Shown here: in pieces, positions 8,739 to 17,391 of the stretch | Position numbering within the stretch: the first letter of the stretch is position 1 | How the letters are laid out: every line of letters begins with the position of its first letter | Assembly: GCA_045543095.1 (NCBI GenBank) | Contig: JAZQMC010000010.1 | Location: forward strand, 36,367 to 100,366 | Source: Fimenecus sp045543095 | Lineage (GTDB): Bacteria; Bacillota; Clostridia; Oscillospirales; Acutalibacteraceae | DNA: 64,000 nucleotides | Reading direction: 5' to 3' | Made by a program: the position numbers and the translations under genes | The notes under the pieces: generated by a model | The model's database searches: none | Told to the model about the DNA's origin: nothing | What the model saw: the letters and a program-made list of their open reading frames with translations, nothing else

Positions 8739-8848
8739 TTATCAACGAGATAGTTTTTTCGGCAGAGCCGTCAAAAAACGCAGGCAATACTTTGTGTATT
8801 GGCGAGTATTTTGGACGTGCAATGACGGAAAAATAGCCGTTGAGAATT
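8739..8848. repeat. Palindromic repeat family A, full-length copy between the T-box and cysE
   Basis: The ends match the copy at 6571-6624. The middle contains a nested stem (CCGTCA with TGACGG) and GGCGAGTATTTTG, which resembles the middle of the element at 37188-37291. The element lies in the cysE leader, downstream of the T-box terminator. Confidence 0.65.
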
Positions 8849-8873
8849 GTGCATAAGATTGCAAGCAGTGGTT

Positions 8874-9112
8874 ACAAATAAACAACGCCTTCATCTGCTT
8901 TTCACACAGACGAAGGCGACTAATCGCGGTTCCACTTCGATTTATAACTCTAATGGTTAATAACGCAACCACACGGGTATGTATTTCCCCATACCGACTC
9001 ACGAATGCACTTCACAAAGGCTTTTTAATACGGGCTTTCAGCCGACGACCCATAATCTCTGATAAAAATACGATTGCTACTCTTTTCGGTCACAGTCTTT
9101 ACTTATTCAAAA
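8874..9112 (-). promoter_or_regulatory. Cysteine-specific T-box leader with terminator
   Basis: The minus strand holds the T-box core GTGGAACCGCG (8925-8935), whose bulge pairs with the uncharged tRNA acceptor end. A strong terminator lies at 8886-8918, with a 12-bp stem followed by a T-rich tail. In the Stem I region the sequence GAAGTGCATTC gives TGC as specifier (9007-9009), a cysteine codon, which agrees with the genes controlled. When tRNA-Cys is uncharged the leader antiterminates and cysE-cysS are made. Confidence 0.9.
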
Positions 9113-9123
9113 TCATTATATGC

Positions 9124-9152
9124 ATTTTACCACATAAGTTTACAAAATGCAA
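9124..9152 (-). promoter_or_regulatory. Promoter of the T-box-cysE-cysS unit
   Basis: On the minus strand TTGCAT and TAAAAT are 17 bp apart. An alternative -10, TATAAT, lies a few bases further downstream. The two hexamers overlap the region just after the rimO stop. Confidence 0.45.
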
Positions 9153-9159
9153 TATCTAT

Positions 9160-10485
9160 TTATATAACCTCTCCTGTTAAAATACCCTCAACCATATTGA
9201 TGATTTCTACCTGAACAATTTCGCCATCACCCAGCTCATAACCGCAGATAAAGTTTATCTGTGTGTCAATTTCGGGGGCATCCATAGTTGTTCTGCCGTA
9301 ATAAGAATCGGAGTATGCGTCATAGCCCTCAACGATTGCCGAGAGTGTTGAGCCGATAAGACTTTCATTGATTTCATCAAGAATTGCATTCTGACGCTCA
9401 TTAATAATATCGGCACGGTCTGTGCGGATTTCACTATCAAGCATTCCGTCAAGTTTTGCTGCGGGAGTGCCCTCCTCTTCTGAATAGGCAAAGCAACCCA
9501 TTCTTTCAAATCGCATATCTTCAACAAAATTGCAGAGCTCGTTAAACTCTTCTTCAGTTTCACCGGGGAAGCCCGCAATAAATGTGGTGCGGATTGTAAC
9601 GCCCTCAATTCTTTCGCGGATTTTGTTAAGTAATGCGGTAAGAGTTTCACGGTCACCGTGACGGTTCATTCTTTTAAGAACCCTGCCGTTGCAATGTTGG
9701 AGTGGAATATCCATATATTTTACGATTTTATCGTTAGTTGCGATTTCGTTAATGAGTGCGTCGTCAATTCTTTCGGGGTAGAGATAGAGAAGTCTAATCC
9801 ACTGAATACCCTCTACCTTTGACAAGGCTTTAAGCAATGGCACAAGGGCATTTTTGCCGTATAAGTCTTCGCCGTAGCGGGTTGTATCCTGTGCAACGAC
9901 AACAAGCTCTTTTACACCCTCACTTGCAAGTTTCTGTGCCTCGGCAAGAATACTTTCACTTGGTCGGCTACGGAATTTACCGCGAATCGACGGAATTGCA
10001 CAATAGGTACAATGGTTTGAACAGCCCTCTGCGATTTTAAGATATGCAGAATACGGCGGAGTTGTGAGAATTCGGTCGCCCTCGATTTTAAGGTTTGTTT
10101 TTTCGGGGTATTCCTCAACCTTTTCCCCCTCAATAAGTTTATTACAGATTTCGCATATATCCTCATTTGCACCGATACCGATTACGCCGTCAACTTCGGG
10201 GATTTCGTTAAAGATTTCAGTCTGATAACGTTCGGCAAGGCAACCCGTAACAAGCACTTTTACATCGGGGTAATCCTCTTTATATGAAATCATATCTAAA
10301 ATATTTTCGATTGACTCTTTTTTTGCGTCCTCAATAAAACCGCAGGTATTTACAATTACCACATCAGCATCTGCAGGGTCATTGACAATTTCAAAGCCGT
10401 TATTTTGGAGTTTTGAAAGCATTATTTCGGCATCCACCTGATTTTTGGGACAACCTAAAGAAATCATACCAATTTTTTTAGTCAT
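9160..10485 (-). CDS. rimO: Ribosomal protein S12 methylthiotransferase RimO
   Basis: This radical SAM methylthiotransferase adds a methylthio group to an Asp of ribosomal protein S12. The N-terminal UPF0004 domain has SLGCPKNQVDAE and further Cys for the second Fe-S cluster (VNTCGF, TGCLAERY). The radical SAM motif is CSNHCTYC, followed by a TIM barrel and a C-terminal TRAM domain (about the last 70 residues). The start is taken as the ATG at 10485 because GAGG lies upstream and it overlaps the recX stop by 8 bp; an in-frame start at 10509 would lie deep inside recX. It forms an operon with recA-recX. Confidence 0.93.
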   Translation of the reverse strand: MTKKIGMISLGCPKNQVDAEIMLSKLQNNGFEIVNDPADADVVIVNTCGFIEDAKKESIENILDMISYKEDYPDVKVLVTGCLAERYQTEIFNEIPEVDGVIGIGANEDICEICNKLIEGEKVEEYPEKTNLKIEGDRILTTPPYSAYLKIAEGCSNHCTYCAIPSIRGKFRSRPSESILAEAQKLASEGVKELVVVAQDTTRYGEDLYGKNALVPLLKALSKVEGIQWIRLLYLYPERIDDALINEIATNDKIVKYMDIPLQHCNGRVLKRMNRHGDRETLTALLNKIRERIEGVTIRTTFIAGFPGETEEEFNELCNFVEDMRFERMGCFAYSEEEGTPAAKLDGMLDSEIRTDRADIINERQNAILDEINESLIGSTLSAIVEGYDAYSDSYYGRTTMDAPEIDTQINFICGYELGDGEIVQVEIINMVEGILTGEVI

Positions 10486-11104
10486 AATATTCTTCCTCAT
10501 TGTATTCATTTATGGTGTTAAGGGTATGTTTAATGTCGGAATAAGAATAACCTAAACGCATTAGTGCGTCGATTGTTCTTTTTCTGCCCTTTTCATCACC
10601 AATTTTATTTATATATTTTTTCTTTATTATTAATATAATACGGTTTTCGGGCTCGTTGTCAAGTAAATCGACTGTATTTTCCACAATTTCACGGTCAATG
10701 CCCTTAAAAATCAATTCTTGTTTAATTCTTTTTATACTGTAATTTTTTCTCTCTAAAAGGTCATTTGCAAGAATTCGGGCGAATTCTTCGTCATTTAAAA
10801 GACCTAATTCAGTTAGTCTTTCGCAGGCCTTTTCGGCACTTATCTTTTCGTGCCCTTTTTCGCAGAGCTTTTTGATTAACTCTTTTGTGCCGTAAGGACG
10901 GCGGGATAGAAAATCAAGCCCCTTATTATAAGCACGACGAAAACTGACCGCGTCAAGCAACTCGGTCAGTTCTTCTTCGTTTATTTCTTTTAAATTTCTG
11001 TACTTTTCGGAATACCAATAGTCACTGTCAACTGTGGCACGGTATTCATCGTCAACATAGATATGAATCTTGTTGCCGTTACCCTGCTTTACAGATAAAA
11101 TCAT
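10478..11104 (-). CDS. recX: Regulatory protein RecX
   Basis: The 208-residue, charged, helical protein belongs to the RecX family, which binds RecA filaments and tunes their activity. Repeats of three-helix type are visible (RRPYGTKELIKKLCEKG and LLNDEEFARILANDLLERKNYS). The start overlaps the recA stop by 4 bp (ATGA at 11101-11104), the usual coupling for recA-recX. Confidence 0.85.
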   Translation of the reverse strand: MILSVKQGNGNKIHIYVDDEYRATVDSDYWYSEKYRNLKEINEEELTELLDAVSFRRAYNKGLDFLSRRPYGTKELIKKLCEKGHEKISAEKACERLTELGLLNDEEFARILANDLLERKNYSIKRIKQELIFKGIDREIVENTVDLLDNEPENRIILIIKKKYINKIGDEKGRKRTIDALMRLGYSYSDIKHTLNTINEYNEEEYYD

Positions 11105-12204
11105 TCGTCGTCATCCACCGCAATATCAAGCTTTGCTCTTGCCGCTGCTCTTGTTGTAGGCATTTTTACAACCTCGGGTTGTGAAACAGGAGTTGGTGCA
11201 CTCTTTTTATTTTCAATAGCCTCTTTCATTTTTTCGCGAATCTGCACTTCGATTTCGTTTGCAAGTTCGGGGTTCTGCTTAAAGAGGATTTTTACATTTT
11301 CTCTGCCCTGACCAAGACGTTGGTCACCATAATAGAACCAAGCACCGCTTTTTTTAAGAATGTCAAATTTAACACCCAAGTCAACTATTTCACCGATTTT
11401 TGAAATACCCTCACCGTACATAATGTCGAACTCTGCCTCTTTGAAAGGAGGAGCAACCTTATTCTTAACAATCTTAACGCGGGTACGTGAACCGATAAAC
11501 TCACTACCCTGACCCTTTAACTGCTCAACACGGCGAACATCAATTCGCATTGATGCATAGAACTTAAGAGCACGACCGCCGGTTGTAACCTCTGGGTTGC
11601 CGTAAACCACGCCAACCTTTTCACGAAGCTGGTTAATGAAGATAATAAGAGTATTTGATTTATTGATTACGCCTGCAAGCTTACGAAGAGCCTGTGACAT
11701 TAAGCGAGCGTGAAGACCAACGTGGCTGTCACCCATATCACCCTCGATTTCAGCACGTGGAACGAGAGCCGCAACAGAGTCAACAACAATTACATCAAGA
11801 GCACCTGAACGAGCAAGAGCCTCGGCAATTTCAAGGGCCTGCTCGCCGTTATCGGGCTGAGAAACGAGAAGTGAATTTATATCAACACCCAAAGCCTCGG
11901 CATATTCGGGGTCAAGAGCGTGCTCGGCATCAATAAACGCTGCCTCGCCGCCGTTTTTCTGTGCCTGAGCAACAACATGCAACGCGAGAGTTGTTTTACC
12001 TGAAGATTCAGGCCCATAGATTTCAATAATTCTGCCCTTTGGCAAACCGCCGATGCCTGTAGCGGTATCAAGAGAGATTGAGCCTGTTGACACAGCCTCA
12101 ACATTTAATGCACTGTTTTCGCCAAGACGCATAACTGCACCCTTGCCGTAATTTTTTTCTATTTGAAGTAACGCGGTTTCTAATGCTTTTGATTTATCAG
12201 CCAT
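11101..12204 (-). CDS. recA: Recombinase RecA
   Basis: The 367-residue ATP-dependent strand-exchange protein acts in recombination and SOS induction. Walker A is GPESSGKT (64-71), Walker B lies at VIVVDSVAAL, and the L1/L2 DNA-binding loops are present (the MRIDVRR and FINQLREKVGV regions). The C-terminal tail is acidic, as normal. A sigma-A promoter and a LexA box lie directly upstream, so it is part of the SOS regulon. It leads a recA-recX-rimO operon. Confidence 0.97.
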   Translation of the reverse strand: MADKSKALETALLQIEKNYGKGAVMRLGENSALNVEAVSTGSISLDTATGIGGLPKGRIIEIYGPESSGKTTLALHVVAQAQKNGGEAAFIDAEHALDPEYAEALGVDINSLLVSQPDNGEQALEIAEALARSGALDVIVVDSVAALVPRAEIEGDMGDSHVGLHARLMSQALRKLAGVINKSNTLIIFINQLREKVGVVYGNPEVTTGGRALKFYASMRIDVRRVEQLKGQGSEFIGSRTRVKIVKNKVAPPFKEAEFDIMYGEGISKIGEIVDLGVKFDILKKSGAWFYYGDQRLGQGRENVKILFKQNPELANEIEVQIREKMKEAIENKKSAPTPVSQPEVVKMPTTRAAARAKLDIAVDDDE

Positions 12205-12220
12205 TTTTAGTCCTCACAAT

Positions 12221-12234
12221 CGTACAAATGTTCG
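12221..12234 (-). promoter_or_regulatory. LexA (Cheo/SOS) box of recA
   Basis: The palindrome CGTACAAATGTTCG matches the Gram-positive LexA consensus CGAAC-N4-GTTCG with one change. It lies about 10 bp downstream of the -10, so LexA bound there would block transcription start. Confidence 0.8.
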
Positions 12235-12243
12235 TTTGAGATA

Positions 12244-12272
12244 ATTATATATTATTTATTTTATAATTGCAA
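12244..12272 (-). promoter_or_regulatory. recA promoter
   Basis: TTGCAA (12267-12272) and TATAAT (12244-12249) on the minus strand are 17 bp apart. Confidence 0.75.
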
Positions 12273-12315
12273 GTGTTTTTTCTACAATTTATTAAAAATA
12301 TTTTTCAAAAAAGAC

Positions 12316-12344
12316 TTGCAAATTGCAAAAGTTTCTGTTACAAT
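12316..12344 (+). promoter_or_regulatory. rpmB promoter
   Basis: TTGCAA (12316-12321) and TACAAT (12339-12344) are 17 bp apart, about 55 bp upstream of the ATG. Confidence 0.65.
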
Positions 12345-12399
12345 ATCTCTCGTTGTAATTTGATTATTTATCCCCGTGATATAAGGAGGTGCCTTTAAA

Positions 12400-12588
12400 A
12401 TGGCAAAATGCGAATATTGTGGTAAAGACGTTGCTTTCGGCATCAAGGTTTCTCACTCACACAGACGTTCAAACAGAACTTGGAAACCAAACGTTAGAAG
12501 AGTTAAAGCAGTTGTAAACGGCTCTCCTAAGAGAGTTTATGCTTGCACTCGTTGCCTTCGTTCAGGTAAGGTTGAAAGAGCAGTTTAA
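12400..12588 (+). CDS. rpmB: 50S ribosomal protein L28
   Basis: The 62-residue basic protein begins MAKCEYCGKD and keeps the L28 features VSHSHRRSNRTWKPN and VYACTRCLRSGKV. The two Cys pairs (CEYC, CTRC) are those of the zinc-binding form. AAGGAGG lies upstream of the ATG. It is monocistronic with its own promoter and terminator. Confidence 0.95.
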   Translation: MAKCEYCGKDVAFGIKVSHSHRRSNRTWKPNVRRVKAVVNGSPKRVYACTRCLRSGKVERAV

Positions 12589-12613
12589 TTCTTAAGCTAA
12601 TTCATGAAAATTA

Positions 12614-12642
12614 ACGCACATCGTTTGATGTGCGTTTTTTTC
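12614..12642 (+). terminator. rpmB terminator
   Basis: A 9-bp stem, ACGCACATC with its complement and a 4-nt loop, is followed by TTTTTTTC. Confidence 0.85.
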
Positions 12643-12643
12643 T

Positions 12644-13051
12644 TTATGTTTTTCTTTTTTTAGCTGAAAAAGCAATAACCAATGTTATTATTCGTGTAAT
12701 AACAACAACTGCAAGATATATGCCCGCAAAAAGTAAAACCAACACACCATCGGCATCAGATGTTTCTCGTGATGGTAATATGTGAATAGGCAAAGTTACA
12801 AGGCTTAAAAGATTAAATATAATAAATGTTACAAAACTAATGACTGATTTAATCAACATTGATTTTTTTACATTTTTAATGACTAAAAATAAAAAACTTA
12901 TCAAAGAAAATAGTACAAGTATGGCAATAATAATTAAATTCATTTCAATTCGTTCAAGCAAATAAATTGAAAATGTGAATTCTGTTAACAACCGCAATAA
13001 AACAGCTTGAAAAATACCATCAGATATTGATTTTATGTATTCTTTTTTCAT
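12644..13051 (-). CDS. Small integral membrane protein, unknown
   Basis: The 135-residue protein has about four hydrophobic segments (near 14-30, 38-58, 66-90 and 105-128) and a basic C-terminus (KKRKT). No family is recognised. It is the last gene of a minus-strand cluster with similar unknown genes, but palindromic repeats sit in the gaps on its left flank, so co-transcription is uncertain. Start at 13051, MKKEYIKS, has only a weak AGG-type site upstream. Confidence 0.5.
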   Translation of the reverse strand: MKKEYIKSISDGIFQAVLLRLLTEFTFSIYLLERIEMNLIIIAILVLFSLISFLFLVIKNVKKSMLIKSVISFVTFIIFNLLSLVTLPIHILPSRETSDADGVLVLLFAGIYLAVVVITRIITLVIAFSAKKRKT

Positions 13052-13071
13052 TTTTTCGCCTCCCTCAAGAC

Positions 13072-13097
13072 GGGACGCCGAGGTCGTCGTCCCCTAC
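13072..13097. repeat. Palindromic repeat family B, copy 1
   Basis: GGGACGCCGAGGTCG followed by TCGTCCCCTAC forms a short hairpin. Near-identical copies lie at 13579-13604 and 24849-24874. The TAG stop of the next gene starts in its last base. Confidence 0.75.
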
Positions 13098-13561
13098 TAT
13101 ATATTATTGTGGAAATAGTAAAGTATTTCGGTTTCGGTGTCGTAAAAATAAAGGTCATAAGAAGCAAACTTGTCATAATCGGGATTACTGTAAATGTAAC
13201 AATAATCCATAATTGATATTATACTTCTGTCAAAATCATAGGTTTGGACAAACTCTTTATTCATATCGCTTATTTCATCAGTAAACACAGCGACCCATTC
13301 GTCATAATTATCAAGATAACTATTTAATTCTTCAATATCTTCTTCGGTCATTTGTTTCAGATATTCATTATTCTCTATATTCGGATTTTCATAAGTATAT
13401 TTACCATAATCGGTGTAATCTTGAAATATTCCATACGAACAATACTCCACAATCTCATAGTCACCCAATGATAAGCGAACATCTTCTTGTGGTGGAACAT
13501 AGTTTGCAGAAAACAGTGCAAACGGAATGGCAATTACTAAAAATATAATTAAAATAATCAT
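13097..13561 (-). CDS. Membrane-anchored extracytoplasmic protein, unknown
   Basis: The 154-residue protein has one N-terminal hydrophobic segment (MIILIIFLVIAIPFALFSA), then an acidic, Tyr-rich domain with no recognised motif. The segment could act as uncleaved anchor or signal peptide. AAAGGAGT lies upstream of the ATG. Both flanks carry family B repeats. Its composition resembles the ectodomain of the protein encoded just upstream (13651-14793), suggesting a shared fold, but this is an impression only. Confidence 0.5.
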   Translation of the reverse strand: MIILIIFLVIAIPFALFSANYVPPQEDVRLSLGDYEIVEYCSYGIFQDYTDYGKYTYENPNIENNEYLKQMTEEDIEELNSYLDNYDEWVAVFTDEISDMNKEFVQTYDFDRSIISIMDYCYIYSNPDYDKFASYDLYFYDTETEILYYFHNNI

Positions 13562-13578
13562 ACTGTACTCCTTTGTGC

Positions 13579-13638
13579 GGGACGCCGAGGTCGTCGTCCC
13601 CTACGAAATTACGGACAGACGAGGACGTCTGTCCCTAC
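13579..13638. repeat. Palindromic repeat family B copy 2, followed by family C copy 1
   Basis: 13579-13604 repeats the family B palindrome. 13613-13638 is a second palindrome, GGACAGACGAGGACGTCTGT followed by CCCTAC. Both types end in CCCTAC and share a GAGG loop, so they are probably variants of one element class. Confidence 0.7.
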
Positions 13639-13650
13639 TACAATAATAAA

Positions 13651-14793
13651 TCAAAATTCTTTATCGGCAAAGAGTTTTTCCAATTTGCTCTGTATATTCT
13701 CGGGAAGTTTGCAAAGTGTGTAATAAGATGACTCAACCCTTATGTAATACTCGCCTGTTTCAAATCTTATGAGATAACCTTGTCGCCAATACAGATTTTC
13801 TTCATCTTCAAACTGCCAAAAAATACATCTTCTATCGCTTTTGTCAAGTTCTTCAGTCGAAAAATATCTAGTATCTTCTTCTTTGAAATTTTCATTTATA
13901 ACCAAATCACGAAGAAAGCTCATTTCTTCTTCGGTGAAATCGGGAATTACTTCATCAGTATAAAAGTAATCATATGAAAGGACTATCTTTGATACTTTGT
14001 TTTTTGTGGTGTCGGGGAATTTATAATCTTTCTTTATATAAATATCTGTTTCAACCGCCATATCCCAATCATCATAAAATGCTTCAAGAACAAAATTGTC
14101 AGTACCATTGAGAGTCCAATAATCATAATTACCATTGGTTCTGTTTATTTTTTCGGTGACTTCATATTCAAATTTCCAATTGCTTGATAACATTTCATAA
14201 TTACCAATACTAAAATCTTCTGTGATTGACTCTGAAACATATGCTGTGGGCATTTCATTTCGATAATCTTCTTTTAGATTTTCAAAGCTTTCATTCGGTA
14301 TTATAGCCAATACAAGTAGTGTTAATGTAAGCACCACAAAGGGAATTAGGGTAAATGAGATAATATTGCCTATAACTGACTCTGTTTTTTCTTCATCTTG
14401 TTCTTTCTTTATATTTTCTAATTCTTCTGTTGTTACAGTATTTGTGATTATTATTTCATTTTCTTCAAAAAAGCTAATCACAAGTATTGCTATTGAAATT
14501 AAAAGTAAAATCCAATGTTCAGGATTTAAAAGAGTTGCTAAAATATTTGTTACTACAATTGCAACCAATAATCCTCTCACTGCATAAATAAGCTTTTTGT
14601 ATTTAAGTGTAAACAAGGTTACCAACATCATGGCAACAAATATAACTAATGCGAGTACATTTGCAACGGGTTCATCATTTACAAACATTCCAAGCATCCA
14701 AAAGCCTGCGAAAATACCGGGATAATCTAAAAATAACATCAATATCGAAACTATGTATGAAATTATTGAGGTAATAAAAACTGATTTTTTCAT
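13651..14793 (-). CDS. Polytopic membrane protein with C-terminal ectodomain, unknown
   Basis: The 380-residue protein has four N-terminal hydrophobic segments (about 8-30, 38-62, 70-88, 92-108), a charged Glu/Lys-rich linker at about 118-142, a fifth segment at about 146-168, and a hydrophilic, Tyr/Asp-rich C-terminal domain to the end. No catalytic motif is seen. Its GGAGG site lies inside the last codons of the upstream HTH gene, with only 2 bp between that stop and the ATG, so it is coupled to the regulator and may be what the regulator senses or controls. Confidence 0.6.
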   Translation of the reverse strand: MKKSVFITSIISYIVSILMLFLDYPGIFAGFWMLGMFVNDEPVANVLALVIFVAMMLVTLFTLKYKKLIYAVRGLLVAIVVTNILATLLNPEHWILLLISIAILVISFFEENEIIITNTVTTEELENIKKEQDEEKTESVIGNIISFTLIPFVVLTLTLLVLAIIPNESFENLKEDYRNEMPTAYVSESITEDFSIGNYEMLSSNWKFEYEVTEKINRTNGNYDYWTLNGTDNFVLEAFYDDWDMAVETDIYIKKDYKFPDTTKNKVSKIVLSYDYFYTDEVIPDFTEEEMSFLRDLVINENFKEEDTRYFSTEELDKSDRRCIFWQFEDEENLYWRQGYLIRFETGEYYIRVESSYYTLCKLPENIQSKLEKLFADKEF

Positions 14794-14795
14794 AA

Positions 14796-15035
14796 CTACG
14801 CCTCCTTAGAGTTTATAAGAGAAAGGTTTGCTCCGTCAGTATATTCTAAAATATCACCGGGTTGGCAGTTGAGCTCACGGCAGATTGCTTCAAGTGTTGA
14901 AAATCGCACTGCTTTTGCTTTGCCTGTTTTGAGAATTGATAAATTTGCTTGGGTTATTCCTATTCGTTCAGCCAATTCGCCCGATGTCATTTTTGACTTT
15001 GCGAGAGCTAAATCAAGATTTACTTTAATTGCCAT
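14796..15035 (-). CDS. YozG-type HTH (Cro/CI) transcriptional regulator
   Basis: The 79-residue single-domain protein has the helix-turn-helix SGELAERIGITQANLSILKTG and the closing motif LEAICRELNCQPGDILEY typical of the YozG/YdaS-like group. Such regulators are usually encoded next to DUF2975 membrane proteins, as here. It lies 10 bp after the DUF2975 gene and 2 bp before the next membrane gene, so the three form one unit. Confidence 0.85.
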   Translation of the reverse strand: MAIKVNLDLALAKSKMTSGELAERIGITQANLSILKTGKAKAVRFSTLEAICRELNCQPGDILEYTDGANLSLINSKEA

Positions 15036-15045
15036 TTATATTACC

Positions 15046-15489
15046 TCATATTGTCATATCGTTTTCTTCTTTGATTTGGATTGCTTCTTCAATAATATTG
15101 CGGACTATGCGGATAATAAGTCCAATGAAGAATGCGGAAATGCCGACAAACAAGAATCCAAAGTATTTAAACATTGCAACGGCACATATAAGTCCCACAT
15201 AAATACAAAGAAATGACAGAATATTAAGATATTTGACATTTTCGGTGACAAAAACCTTTTTCTTTTTCACATTGAAAAGAATTTTATAAAGCAGTACAAC
15301 TGCACCCCACCCCGCAGGCAGTGAAAGATATGCAATAACAGTCATAAATTTTTCAATACCCACGTGCTCCATTATTTTACAAAGGAACGGCACAAGCCAC
15401 GGAATTGAAACGGTAAGAAAAGCCATTGCAAGTGCGAAAACTGTAGTGAATACAATAGACAAAGAAATAGATTTACTTTCTGCTTTCAT
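15046..15489 (-). CDS. DUF2975 family membrane protein
   Basis: The protein has 148 residues from the ATG at 15489, which has AAGGAGAG five bases upstream; the in-frame start at 15519 lacks such a site. Four hydrophobic segments are visible. The order and the pairing with a YozG-type regulator match DUF2975. Function is unknown; the pair is thought to form a membrane-linked regulatory module. Confidence 0.75.
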   Translation of the reverse strand: MKAESKSISLSIVFTTVFALAMAFLTVSIPWLVPFLCKIMEHVGIEKFMTVIAYLSLPAGWGAVVLLYKILFNVKKKKVFVTENVKYLNILSFLCIYVGLICAVAMFKYFGFLFVGISAFFIGLIIRIVRNIIEEAIQIKEENDMTI

Positions 15490-15639
15490 AAAAACTCTCC
15501 TTAAATATGGGAATTTCATATCTTGGCTTTAAAATACCATTATTTTTATCGTTTGTCAATAAATATTTATCGAAAAACAGAAAAATTACAGTATTGTAAT
15601 AATGATTTTGAATATAAAAAAAGAGGGAGCAGACTTAAT

Positions 15640-15690
15640 CTCTCCCTCCGTCAACGCTGACGCGTTGCCACCTCCCTCGTCAAAGGGAGG
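15640..15690. repeat. Intergenic repeat family D (TCCCTCCGTCA...CAAAGGGAGG), copy 1
   Basis: A GGGAGG/CCTCCC palindrome encloses a second small palindrome (ACGCTGACGCGT). Related elements lie at 17828-17942, 26225-26265 and 39003-39047. Such elements are widespread in gut Clostridia. Confidence 0.6.
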
Positions 15691-15739
15691 ATTATTATTT
15701 TGTTTTAATTACGCATTACGAATTAATAATTATGGATTA

Positions 15740-17377
15740 TTAATACATTCCGCCGCCTGCTTGTGCCATCGCTGCAGCAGCAGCTGCTTCAGCCTGTGGG
15801 TCAGGAATATCTGCTACAAGTGACTCTGTTGTTAGCACCATTGCTGCAACTGATGATGCATTCTGAAGTGCTGAACGAGTAACTTTAGCGGGGTCAAGGA
15901 TACCTGCTTCGAACATATCAACATATTCGCTTGTTGCGAAGTTGAAGCCGTAGCCAACCTTATTTGAATTAACGATTTCGTTTACGATAACTGAGCCCTC
16001 AAGACCTGCGTTTGCAGCAATCTGACGAACGGGCTCTTCGATAGCCTTAAGAACAATCTTAACACCTGTCTTGAAGTCTGCATCTTCTGTATCGAGAAGT
16101 GCTGATGCTGATTTAATAGCGCCGAGAAGTGCAACGCCACCACCTGCTACTGTACCCTCTTCAACAGCAGCCTTTGTTGCTGCAAGAGCGTCTTCGATAC
16201 GAAGCTTCTTTTCTTTCATTTCTGTTTCAGTAGCAGCACCTACACGAATAACTGCAACACCGCCTGCAAGCTTTGCAAGTCTTTCCTGAAGCTTTTCACG
16301 GTCGAAATCAGATGTTGTTTCTGCAATCTGTGACTTAATCTGGTGAATTCTGCCCTTGATAGCATCCTGCTCACCTGCACCGTCAACGATGATTGTATTT
16401 TCTTTAGAAATCTTAACCTGCTTTGCACGGCCTAACTGGAAGAGCTGTGTATCTTTAAGTTCAAGACCTAAATCAGATGTGATTACCTGACCGCCTGTAA
16501 GGATTGCGATATCCTGAAGCATTTCTTTTCTTCTGTCGCCAAAGCCAGGTGCTTTAACTGCAACGCAAACGAATGTACCGCGAAGTTTGTTTACAAGGAT
16601 TGTTGAAAGTGCTTCACCCTCAACATCTTCTGCAACGATAACAAGCTTTTTGCCTGCCTGAACAATCTGTTCAAGAAGTGGAAGAATTTCTTGAATATTG
16701 CTGATTTTCTTATCTGTAATAAGGATGAATGCATCGTCGATTACTGCTTCCATCTTATCTGTATCTGTTACCATATAAGGTGAGATGTAACCGCGGTCAA
16801 ACTGCATACCCTCAACAACATCACTATATGTTTCGCTTGTCTTTGACTCTTCGATTGTGATTACGCCGTCTGCAGTAACCTTTGCCATTGCCTCTGCAAT
16901 AAGATTACCAACATATTCGTCAGCAGCTGAAACTGTTGCAACACGAGCAATGTCGTCACTTGATGCAACAGGCTTTGCGTTTTTGAGAACTTCATGGACA
17001 ACTGCATTAACTGCTGCCTGCATACCCTTTTTAACTACCATTGGGTTTGCACCTGCAGCAACGTTTTTCATACCCTCACGAACAAGAGCCTGAGCAAGAA
17101 GAGTTGCTGTTGTTGTACCGTCACCTGCAACGTCATTTGTTTTTGTTGCAACTTCTTTAACAAGCTGTGCACCCATATTTTCGAATGCATCTTCAAGCTC
17201 AACTTCTTTAGCGATTGTAACACCATCGTTTGTGATGAGTGGTGCACCGTATTTTCTGTCAAGAACTACGTTTCTGCCTTTTGGTCCGAGTGTGATTTTA
17301 ACTGTATTGCTTAATTTATCAATACCATTTTGAAGAGCCTTACGAGCCTCTTCACCATAAATAATCTGTTTAGCCAT
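15740..17377 (-). CDS. groL: Chaperonin GroEL
   Basis: The 545-residue subunit forms the Hsp60 chaperonin barrel. Family signatures are present: the ATP-binding DGTTTATLLAQALVREG stretch and the AAVEEGTVAGGGVALL motif. The C-terminus ends in GGGMY rather than a long GGM repeat. It lies 14 bp after groES and both are under a CIRCE operator, so heat-shock control by HrcA (encoded at 41332) is expected. Confidence 0.97.
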   Translation of the reverse strand: MAKQIIYGEEARKALQNGIDKLSNTVKITLGPKGRNVVLDRKYGAPLITNDGVTIAKEVELEDAFENMGAQLVKEVATKTNDVAGDGTTTATLLAQALVREGMKNVAAGANPMVVKKGMQAAVNAVVHEVLKNAKPVASSDDIARVATVSAADEYVGNLIAEAMAKVTADGVITIEESKTSETYSDVVEGMQFDRGYISPYMVTDTDKMEAVIDDAFILITDKKISNIQEILPLLEQIVQAGKKLVIVAEDVEGEALSTILVNKLRGTFVCVAVKAPGFGDRRKEMLQDIAILTGGQVITSDLGLELKDTQLFQLGRAKQVKISKENTIIVDGAGEQDAIKGRIHQIKSQIAETTSDFDREKLQERLAKLAGGVAVIRVGAATETEMKEKKLRIEDALAATKAAVEEGTVAGGGVALLGAIKSASALLDTEDADFKTGVKIVLKAIEEPVRQIAANAGLEGSVIVNEIVNSNKVGYGFNFATSEYVDMFEAGILDPAKVTRSALQNASSVAAMVLTTESLVADIPDPQAEAAAAAAMAQAGGGMY

Positions 17378-17391
17378 TATCTAAGCCCTCC

